From Zoogloea sp041908905 (GTDB lineage Bacteria > Pseudomonadota > Gammaproteobacteria > Burkholderiales > Rhodocyclaceae): a stretch of 64,000 bases of DNA. Positions within the stretch are counted from its first letter, which is position 1, and each line of letters opens with the position of its first letter. Location of the stretch: contig NZ_JAYREK010000019.1 of the NCBI RefSeq assembly GCF_041908905.1, positions 8,990-72,989 of the forward strand, read 5' to 3'. The position numbers and the translations under genes are program-made. Shown here piece after piece: positions 26,801-32,124 of the stretch. A model generated the notes under the pieces. That model did no database searches. It saw only the letters and a program-made list of their open reading frames with translations, and had not been told where the DNA came from.

Positions 26801-27241
26801 GCGCTTGTCGGCGTGGCGGTAGGAGATGATCTGCGCCGCTTCACCGGCGGCGGCGCGCGGCTGGGGTTCGACGGGGCGGGCGGCGGGCGGCTTCTTGCTC
26901 GGGGGCGCCTTGGCCGGGGCCGGCTCGGGGCGCGGCTGCATCTGCAGCGCAAAGCCGTCGGCCGCGTCGGCGAGGTCGGCGGGAGCCTCGACCGGCGGCT
27001 CCGCCACGGCGCCGACCGGCGCCCGCCGCACCGAGCCGCCGCGGCCCTGCCCCTTCACCAGCACGCCCTCGGCGATCAGGGCGGCGTGGGCCTGCCAGTA
27101 GTCGTCGTCGCCGAACGCCAGCCCCTCGGCCTGCAGCAGGCCCTCGATGGCGCGGCGCAGCGCGGTGTTGCCGATCGCCGCGCCGTCGGCGGGGACGCTG
27201 GAAAGCATCGCGCGCCTGACGCGCTCATGCAGGCTGGACAT
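23861..27241 (-). CDS. mod: Type III-like DNA methyltransferase (Mod), beta-class N6-adenine
   Basis: A 1126-aa methyltransferase. Order of motifs is beta class: motif IV DPPYGIKYG (328-336) precedes motif I LDPTCGSGTTAF (617-628). The segment between (about 425-600, positions 25440-25965) should be the target-recognition domain and is visibly AT-richer than the rest. The N-terminal 70 residues look like a small winged-helix domain, followed by a Pro/Ala-rich linker (75-135); a C-terminal region of about 450 aa probably contacts Res. The ATG at 27241 has GGGAG at good spacing; the longer frame to 27325 would run over the promoter. It is the first gene of the operon. Confidence 0.9.
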   Translation of the reverse strand: MSSLHERVRRAMLSSVPADGAAIGNTALRRAIEGLLQAEGLAFGDDDYWQAHAALIAEGVLVKGQGRGGSVRRAPVGAVAEPPVEAPADLADAADGFALQMQPRPEPAPAKAPPSKKPPAARPVEPQPRAAAGEAAQIISYRHADKRKNNPEVGMVTPATDPEAGKTRWAFDPHLDPALQFDPQRAAIEQLIDDALASGEVERMREALEELRRLQSPYLAWAGKAERTSFEVDTVSLHVHERIDPASILSAVRKAMKGEGKAKGAAKAIQPGLFDAPFENLPLRDAIDFYRHERGWANRLVAGDSLLVMNSLLHKESLAGGVQMIYIDPPYGIKYGSNFQPFVGKCAVKDGKDEDLTQEPEMIKAFRDTWELGIHSYLTYLRDRLLLARELLHESGSVFVQISDENAHLVRNLLDEIFGKNNFCSQIVFRKTTGKASDQLDATCDFLIWYAKDVKRVKFHPAYEPRGPQDDYNLRFVQLPDGRHRGLTNHEIDGSVPLPTGARIFRPNPITSARPPTPNDLQAFDYAGKTFTPGTRTFSTDERGLKRLNKAGRLTAQGNTLGFLRYLDDFPFKPGNDIWDDTRQSGFADSKVYVVQTAVRAIERCLLMTTDPGDLVLDPTCGSGTTAFVAEKWGRRWITCDTSRVAVTLAKQRLMTASFDYFELKYPHEGLKGGFIYKTVPHVTLKSIANNPDIDAIHERMHPAVEAALAQLNTLLRDAARDFGISWFTVTEGGRKGTQLDFHAGQGLLEWEVPFELPEAWLPEDVRAWDERALPGQQREPTGVEQAFDAFHAARQAMQRQMDASIAAHADQEVLYDQPAVAKNKLRITGPFTVEAVPFPSVKSLDEASGPQEADASIARTGESGRQHQWRDELLKTGIRGKGGQMLKFADLEALPFDADMANLHAVGHLDSGERVVVSFGPEHAALEQRQVANALNEAGNLFPLPKMIVFCAFTFDPEAAKDIDALKGITALKAQMNTDLLTEDLKKARASNQSFWLMGQPDVELRRLGDGRFEVEVHGFDYFDTARGELVSGGKSKIAMWALDTDYDERSLFPRQVFFPMAGKGEGWDKLKKNIRAELDEARLHQFHGTLSLPFEAGDHRKVAVKIVDDRGIESLKVLSLPIVS

Positions 27242-27295
27242 GGAATACACTCCCTGATCTTCTTGTTGTGGATGGCCGGCGGCCGCCGGGGCCTG

Positions 27296-27325
27296 ATTAT
27301 CGCCTCCGGGCCCTGCATCTGTCAT
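27296..27325 (-). promoter_or_regulatory. Sigma-70-like promoter of the mod operon
   Basis: On the minus strand ATGACA (27325-27320) and GATAAT (27301-27296) are separated by 18 bp, each matching the -35 and -10 consensus at five of six bases. This would place the transcript start about 45-50 nt before the mod ATG at 27241. It is the only good match in the 468-bp region upstream of mod, and the 21-bp repeat array begins about 49 bp further upstream. Confidence 0.6.
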
Positions 27326-27373
27326 GGGGGATGGGCCCAGCCCGGGCGGCGGCGGGCTTGAGCTGGCGAGTTA

Positions 27374-27626
27374 GCCCCGGAGGCCAACTATTTAGGTTCG
27401 GAGGCGAACTAGTTTGCCTCCGAAGGCAAGCAGTAAGGTTCAGAGGGCAACTATTTACCCTCGGAGGGTAACTGGCCAGGTTCAGAAGGCAACCATTTAC
27501 CCTCGACGGGTAAATAGTGAGGTTCGGAGGCTAACGATTTAGCCTTGGCGGGTAACAAGTTGGGTTCGGAGGCCAACCATTTACCCTGGTGAGGATAAAT
27601 AGTTGGGCTCGGAGAGTAACTGCCTT
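27374..27626. repeat. Tandem array of twelve 21-bp dyad-like units
   Basis: Twelve consecutive units of 21 bp (one is 22) fill most of the gap between the mod promoter and the next gene. Two unit types largely alternate: GGTTCGGAGGCCAACCATTTA and CCCTCGGAGGGTAACTGGCCA. Most units contain an imperfect inverted repeat with centres one unit apart, for example TTACCCTC-G-GAGGGTAA, TTTACCC-TCGAC-GGGTAAA, TTGCCT-CCGA-AGGCAA and GTTCG-GAGG-CGAAC. The arms differ between units but still pair. Two helical turns per unit would put a bound protein on one face of the DNA. The remainder of the 27242-27709 gap holds the promoter and about 80 bp with nothing recognisable. Confidence 0.85.
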
Positions 27627-27709
27627 CCCCCCACGGGGGGATCAACGCGGCCGCCAGGGTGGGCCGGACTGGCGAGCCGCCACCCCGGCGGGGATGGCGG
27701 GAGGCAGGC

Positions 27710-28198
27710 TCAGGCGGGGTCGCCGGTGCCAGTGCCGTTGCTAGGCTTGCGGCGGCGCCCCTGGTTGCCGAAGCGGGGGTTCGCCTGGGCCTTGAGCTCG
27801 TCGAGCATCGCCCCCTTGCCGCCGGCGCGGGCAAAGCGGTAGCCCTCCAGGGCGGCCTTGTAGAGATCGCTGCCGAGGGCCATCTCGGTGTCTTCGGCGA
27901 GGGTGACCAGCATACGCAGGCGGGACAGGATGGGGCGCACCTGGTCGAGGGCCTCGCGGTCCTGGCGCACGCTGTCCATCGGGAAGTCGGCCGGCAGCGC
28001 GCCGGGGCTGCGCTCCATCACCGAGAGGGTCTCGCGGCAGAAGACTTCGCTCCGGGGGCCGAGCTTGACGAGCTCGCGGCGCTGCTCGACGGACAGCTCA
28101 ATGAAGTCGTCGAGCTGCGCTTCGAGGGCCGTCAGGGCGGCGTCGATGGCCTTCAGGCGTTCGGGGGCGATGGTGATGGAGATGAGATCCTGCAGCAT
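27710..28198 (-). CDS. Conserved-looking hypothetical protein, 162 aa
   Basis: I do not recognise it. The product is mostly helical: LISITIAPERLKAIDAALTA, then LEAQLDDFIELSVEQRREL, followed by a long charged helical middle and a basic, low-complexity tail (NQGRRRKPSNGTGTGDPA). There is no signal peptide, membrane segment or cysteine pattern. The ATG at 28198 is preceded by GGAG at 7 nt; the frame upstream of it is not convincing. Codon use looks like that of core genes. It sits between the 21-bp repeat array and the orn region. A TAATAT box near 28270 on the minus strand could be its -10. Confidence 0.65.
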   Translation of the reverse strand: MLQDLISITIAPERLKAIDAALTALEAQLDDFIELSVEQRRELVKLGPRSEVFCRETLSVMERSPGALPADFPMDSVRQDREALDQVRPILSRLRMLVTLAEDTEMALGSDLYKAALEGYRFARAGGKGAMLDELKAQANPRFGNQGRRRKPSNGTGTGDPA

Positions 28199-28343
28199 GG
28201 TGCGCTCCTGTTTCCAGATGAATGAACGGCCGGGCTCGGCCGGGGTTTCATACAGCATAAAAAAGGAGCAGATATTACCCGGCTCCAATCATTACGGATA
28301 CGAAAAAATGCGTTTGGCACAAGCCGGCGGCACGCGCCCACCC

Positions 28344-28487
28344 TCAGCCGTAGATCTTGCACATCAGCGGCGAGGTAACCGGGTGGCTGAAGTAGCCCAG
28401 GGCGTAGAAGAAGGCGACGAGCAGCGCCAGGCCGATGAGCCGGCGGCGCCGGCGCTTGAGCCAGGCGCGCCAGGTGAAGGGGAGCAC
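28344..28487 (-). CDS. Small single-pass membrane protein, 47 aa
   Basis: A GTG-started reading frame just 15 bp after orn on the same strand. The peptide has a basic stretch (WLKRRRRRL, residues 9-17), one hydrophobic segment (LIGLALLVAFFYALGYF, 17-33) and a short tail ending in MCKIYG. Positive-inside logic puts the N-terminus in the cytoplasm. The arrangement looks like a genuine membrane miniprotein, and third-position base use fits the genome, but there is no clear ribosome site, so it would need coupling to orn. No function can be assigned. Confidence 0.5.
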   Translation of the reverse strand: MLPFTWRAWLKRRRRRLIGLALLVAFFYALGYFSHPVTSPLMCKIYG

Positions 28488-28502
28488 GCGGGGGCCTCGC
28501 GC

Positions 28503-29048
28503 TTACACCTTCAGGAAGTGCTCGCGGTAGTAGCGCAGCTCGGCGATGGATTCGAGGATGTCGTCGAGGGCCTTGTGGGCGCCCTTCTTCTCGAGGCCCT
28601 TGTACACATCCGGGCGCCAGCGGCGGCAGAGCTCCTTGAGGGTGGACACGTCGAGGTTGCGGTAGTGGAACCAGTCCTCGAGCTTGGGCATGTAGCGGGC
28701 CATGAAGCGGCGGTCCTGGCCGATGGAGTTGCCGCACATGGGCGAAGTGCGCGAGGGGATGTATTCGCGCATGAAGTCGAGGTAGAGGGCCTCGGCGGCG
28801 GCCTCGTCGAGGGTCGAGGCCTTGACCCGCTCGATCAGGCCGGAGCGACCGTGGGTGTTCTTGTTCCACTCGTCCATCGCGTCGAGCACGGCGTCGGGCT
28901 GGTGCACGGCGACCACCGGGCCTTCGGCGATCACGTCGAGGTTGCTGTTGGTGACGACCATCGCCATCTCGATGATGCGGTCGCTGTCGGGGTTGAGGCC
29001 GGTCATTTCCATGTCCAGCCAGATGAGGTGATTCTGGTCCTGTGCCAT
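28503..29048 (-). CDS. orn: Oligoribonuclease
   Basis: A 181-aa DEDDh 3'-5' exoribonuclease that finishes RNA decay and clears pGpG and other nanoRNAs. All motifs are present: WLDMEMTGLNPDSDRIIEMA (Asp/Glu), MCGNSIGQDRRFMARYMP (Asp), and HKALDDILESIAELRYYR with the His/Asp. Length is that of E. coli Orn. It is divergent from the M48 protease gene (135 bp between starts) and followed by a small membrane-protein frame. In contrast to the DnaQ-like protein at 12436, nothing is missing from its active site. Confidence 0.96.
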   Translation of the reverse strand: MAQDQNHLIWLDMEMTGLNPDSDRIIEMAMVVTNSNLDVIAEGPVVAVHQPDAVLDAMDEWNKNTHGRSGLIERVKASTLDEAAAEALYLDFMREYIPSRTSPMCGNSIGQDRRFMARYMPKLEDWFHYRNLDVSTLKELCRRWRPDVYKGLEKKGAHKALDDILESIAELRYYREHFLKV

Positions 29049-29182
29049 AATTTGGTCCGATCGATTTTCGGTGAAGGCGCGATTCTACGCCCTCTGCGCG
29101 GGCTGTTGCGGCGCAGCGCGGCGCCGCTTCGGGCATCCCCCCACGGCCCCCTCCCCGCCGTTCTCTCCTCCCGCCCTGCCCC

Positions 29183-30436
29183 ATGACTTCCAGCCACTTC
29201 TCCACCCTGTTCCTCGTCGCCCTGGGCGTCGGCCTGCTGTGCCGGCTGGGGCTGGCCCGGCGCCAGGCCGCCCACGTGGCCGCCCACCGGGGCGCAGTGC
29301 CCGCCGCCTTCGCCGCCACGATCAGCCTCGACGCCCACCAGAAGGCCGCCGATTACACGGTGGCGCGGGTGCGGCTCGGCATGGTCGACGTCCTGCTGTC
29401 GGCGGCGCTGCTGCTGGCCCTCACGCTGGGCGGCGGGCTGCAGGCGCTGCACGACCTGTGCGCCCGCTTCGCCGAGCCGGGTGGCATCGCCCACGGGGTC
29501 GCCTTCGTCAGCGCGGTGGGCGTGGTGAGCTGGCTGGTGGAGCTGCCGCTCGGCCTCTACCGCAGCTTCGGGCTGGAGGCGCGCTTCGGCTTCAACCGCC
29601 TCACGCCGGGCCTGTTCGTGGCCGATACGGTGAAGGGCGTGGTGCTGGCGGCCGTCATCGGGCTGCCGCTGATCGCCTTCGTGCTGTGGCTGATGGAGGC
29701 GATGGGCGGGCTGTGGTGGGCCTACGTGTGGGCCTTCTGGCTAGGCTTCAACCTGCTGGTGATGCTGGTCTACCCCACCTTCATCGCGCCGCTATTCAAC
29801 AAGTTCCAGCCCCTGGCCGACGGCCCCCTGAAGGCGCGCATCGAGGCCCTGCTGGCCCGCTGCGGCTTCCGCCTGTCGGGCCTCTTCGTGATGGACGGCT
29901 CGAAGCGCTCGGCCCACGGCAACGCCTACTTCACCGGCTTCGGCGCCAGCAAGCGGATCGTCTTCTTCGACACCCTGCTGGCCAAGCTGGAGCCGGCCGA
30001 GGTCGAGGCGGTGCTGGCCCACGAGCTGGGCCACTACCACCACCACCACCTGTGGAAGCGCCTGGCGGTGATCGGCGCCGGCAGCCTGGCCTTCTTCGCG
30101 CTGCTCGGCCATCTGGCCGGCCAGGCGTGGTTCTTCGAGGGGCTGGGGCTGGCCCAGCCGGGCACCGCCGCCACCCTGGTGCTGTTCGCGCTGGTGCTGC
30201 CGGTGTTCACCTTTCCGCTCACCCCGCTGATGAGCATGTGGTCGCGCCGCCACGAGTTCGAGGCCGACGCCTACGCGGCGCGCCAGGCCCCCGCCGCCGA
30301 GCTGGTCAGCGCGCTGGTCAAGCTGTACCGGGACAACGCCTCCACGCTCACGCCCGACCCGCTGTACTCCAGCATCTACGACTCCCACCCCCCCGCTGCG
30401 ATCCGTATCGCGCGCCTGCAGGCCGCCGCCCGATGA
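29183..30436 (+). CDS. M48 family membrane metalloprotease (Ste24/CAAX-like)
   Basis: A 417-aa integral membrane zinc protease. The zinc site is HELGHYHHHH (HExxH near residue 279) and the third ligand lies in RRHEFEADAYAARQA, as in Ste24. At least six hydrophobic segments surround it (about 5-20, 65-90, 105-125, 150-175, 180-210, 290-345). The N-terminal M48_N domain (GLYRSFGLEARFGFNRL) is present. Bacterial members are thought to clear misfolded membrane proteins. Its stop overlaps the rsgA start (ATGA), an arrangement typical of Betaproteobacteria with orn divergent. Confidence 0.92.
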   Translation: MTSSHFSTLFLVALGVGLLCRLGLARRQAAHVAAHRGAVPAAFAATISLDAHQKAADYTVARVRLGMVDVLLSAALLLALTLGGGLQALHDLCARFAEPGGIAHGVAFVSAVGVVSWLVELPLGLYRSFGLEARFGFNRLTPGLFVADTVKGVVLAAVIGLPLIAFVLWLMEAMGGLWWAYVWAFWLGFNLLVMLVYPTFIAPLFNKFQPLADGPLKARIEALLARCGFRLSGLFVMDGSKRSAHGNAYFTGFGASKRIVFFDTLLAKLEPAEVEAVLAHELGHYHHHHLWKRLAVIGAGSLAFFALLGHLAGQAWFFEGLGLAQPGTAATLVLFALVLPVFTFPLTPLMSMWSRRHEFEADAYAARQAPAAELVSALVKLYRDNASTLTPDPLYSSIYDSHPPAAIRIARLQAAAR

Positions 30437-31326
30437 AACTCGATGCAACCCTGATCGCCGCCTTCGGGCGCCAGTATGAAGCGCGCACCGCGGCGGGCGA
30501 GATCCTGCTGTGCGTGCCGCGGGGCAAGAAGAGCGTGTTCGCCTGCGGCGACCATGTGAAGGTGGCCGTCACCGGCCCCGGCCAGGGCGTCATCGAGAAG
30601 CTGGAGGAGCGCCGCAGCCTGCTGTACCGCTCGGACGCCTGGCGCCAGAAGCTGATCGCCGCCAACGCGACCCAGGTGGTACTGGTGGTGGCCACCGAGC
30701 CGAGCTTCTCGGACGAGTTCCTGTCGCGCTGCCTGTGTGCCGCCGAGAGCCAGCAGCTCAAGGTGCTGATCGTCCTCAACAAGGCCGACCTGGCCGCCGG
30801 CCTCGCGAGCAGCCGCGCCCTCCTCGCCCCCTTCGCGGCGCTGGGCTATCCGATCCTCGAGCTGTCGGCGCTGGGCGACGTGGCCCTGCTGCGCGAGCGC
30901 CTGGTGGGCGAGACGAGCCTGCTGGTGGGCCAGTCGGGGATGGGCAAATCGACGCTCACCAACGCCCTGATCCCCGAAGCGCGGGCAGAGACCCGCGAGA
31001 TCTCCGAGGTACTCGACACCGGCAAGCACACCACCACCTTCGCGCGGCTCTACCCGCTGCCCGAGGGTGGCGGCATCATCGACAGCCCGGGGATGCAGAC
31101 CTTCGGCCTCGCTCACCTGGACGCCGAGGCCCTGGAGGCGAGCTTCCGGGAGTTCCGGCCCTACGTGGGCCAGTGCCGCTTCCGCGACTGCCGCCACGAC
31201 GCGGAGCCCGGCTGCGCGCTGCAGGCGGCGGCCGAAGCCGGCCAGATCGATCCGCGCCGCCTGCGCCAGTTTCTGATGTTCCGCCACGAGTGCGAGCAGG
31301 CCCGGCGCCAGGCCCAGGGCTGGTAA
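30433..31326 (+). CDS. rsgA: Ribosome small-subunit GTPase RsgA
   Basis: A 297-aa circularly permuted GTPase that tests and releases late 30S subunits. An N-terminal OB domain (1-75) precedes the GTPase with motifs in permuted order: NKADL (G4), then SALG (G5), GQSGMGKST (G1) and DSPGMQ (G3), and a C-terminal zinc site with C-x4-C-x-H spacing (CRFRDCRHDAEPGC). Start overlaps the M48 gene stop by 4 bp, so translation is coupled. A strong hairpin follows the stop. Confidence 0.96.
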   Translation: MKLDATLIAAFGRQYEARTAAGEILLCVPRGKKSVFACGDHVKVAVTGPGQGVIEKLEERRSLLYRSDAWRQKLIAANATQVVLVVATEPSFSDEFLSRCLCAAESQQLKVLIVLNKADLAAGLASSRALLAPFAALGYPILELSALGDVALLRERLVGETSLLVGQSGMGKSTLTNALIPEARAETREISEVLDTGKHTTTFARLYPLPEGGGIIDSPGMQTFGLAHLDAEALEASFREFRPYVGQCRFRDCRHDAEPGCALQAAAEAGQIDPRRLRQFLMFRHECEQARRQAQGW

Positions 31327-31361
31327 GCCCGGCTGGCGCAGTTTTCAGGGCATGCAAAGCA

Positions 31362-31391
31362 ACACGGCGCCCCGCGGGGCGCCGTGTTTGT
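31362..31391. terminator. Terminator between rsgA and the MerR gene
   Basis: ACACGGCGCC and GGCGCCGTGT form a perfect 10-bp stem around CCGCGG, followed by TTTGT on the plus strand. It lies between the converging rsgA and merR-type genes and could serve both. Confidence 0.75.
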
Positions 31392-31448
31392 ATGGGGCTT
31401 CACAAGCCGCCTTTCCCCCGCTGGCAGCCGGGGGCGCCGCCACGATCG

Positions 31449-31826
31449 TCAGCTCTGGATGAGCTGGAGGATGGACTTGATCTCGGAGCGCACGGACGAA
31501 AGCTGCTCCCGCAGGCCGATGGACTCCTCGGCGTCCTCGCGCTTGCGGGCGGCGAGTTCGTCGAGGCGGTTGCGGGCGCCGGAGATGGTGAAGCCGTCCT
31601 GGTACAGCAGCTCGCGGATGCGACGGATCAGCAGCACCTCGTGGTGCTGGTAATAGCGCCGGTTGCCGCCCCGCTTGACGGGCCGCAGCTGGGTGAATTC
31701 CTGCTCCCAGTAACGCAGCACATGGGGCTTGACGCCGCACAGCTCGCTGACTTCGCCGATCGTGAAATAACGCTTGGCGGGGATCGGCGGCAGTTCGGCC
31801 GCCACCGGGGTGTCACTCTGCAACAT
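31449..31826 (-). CDS. MerR family regulator
   Basis: A 125-aa MerR-type protein. The winged helix reads FTIGEVSELCGVKPHVLRYW, then EQEFTQLRPVKRGGNRRYY, followed by a dimerisation coiled coil (REQLSSVRSEIKSILQLIQS). No effector-binding cysteines follow, so the signal is unknown. This short MerR protein at the end of the pheST-ihfA cluster is common in Beta- and Gammaproteobacteria. Its start overlaps the end of ihfA by 14 nt, so it is translated from the same message. Confidence 0.9.
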   Translation of the reverse strand: MLQSDTPVAAELPPIPAKRYFTIGEVSELCGVKPHVLRYWEQEFTQLRPVKRGGNRRYYQHHEVLLIRRIRELLYQDGFTISGARNRLDELAARKREDAEESIGLREQLSSVRSEIKSILQLIQS

Positions 31827-32118
31827 TGCTCAGCTGCTCCACATTGGCCTTCAGCTTCTGGCTGGCGTGGAAGGTCACCACGCGCCGGGCTGTAATCGGA
31901 ATCTCTTCGCCCGTCTTGGGGTTGCGCCCGGGGCGCTGGGGCTTCTCGCGCAACTGGAAGTTGCCGAAGCCCGACAGCTTGACGCAGTCGCCGCGCTCCA
32001 GGGCCAGACGGATCTCCTCGAAGAAGCACTCCACCATGTCCTTGGCTTCACGCTTGTTGAGCCCGACCTGCTCGAACAGCATGTCGGCCAGCTCAGCCTT
32101 GGTAAGGGTCATGCCCAT
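31813..32118 (-). CDS. ihfA: Integration host factor subunit alpha
   Basis: A 101-aa DNA-bending protein that pairs with IhfB (43953). LTKAELADMLFEQVGLNKRE opens it, and FGNFQLREKPQRPGRNPKTG contains the proline-tipped beta arm that intercalates in the minor groove. The context after pheT, 6 bp apart, is the classic one. The downstream merR-type gene overlaps it. Confidence 0.96.
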   Translation of the reverse strand: MGMTLTKAELADMLFEQVGLNKREAKDMVECFFEEIRLALERGDCVKLSGFGNFQLREKPQRPGRNPKTGEEIPITARRVVTFHASQKLKANVEQLSNVAE

Positions 32119-32124
32119 GGCGCA

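Noticed and set aside
27242..27325. Earlier mod start at 27325
   Set aside because: It would translate the -10/-35 region and lacks a ribosome site; the ATG at 27241 has GGGAG at good spacing.
27374..27626. Repeat array as a CRISPR
   Set aside because: No constant repeat with unique spacers; units are contiguous 21-bp variants, and no cas genes are nearby.
27451..27834. Minus-strand frame in which the repeats would encode a 14-residue periodic peptide (LASEP...GKW)
   Set aside because: Because 21 is a multiple of three any frame gives periodic peptides; the start overlaps the 162-aa gene, there is no ribosome site and the frame stops inside the array.
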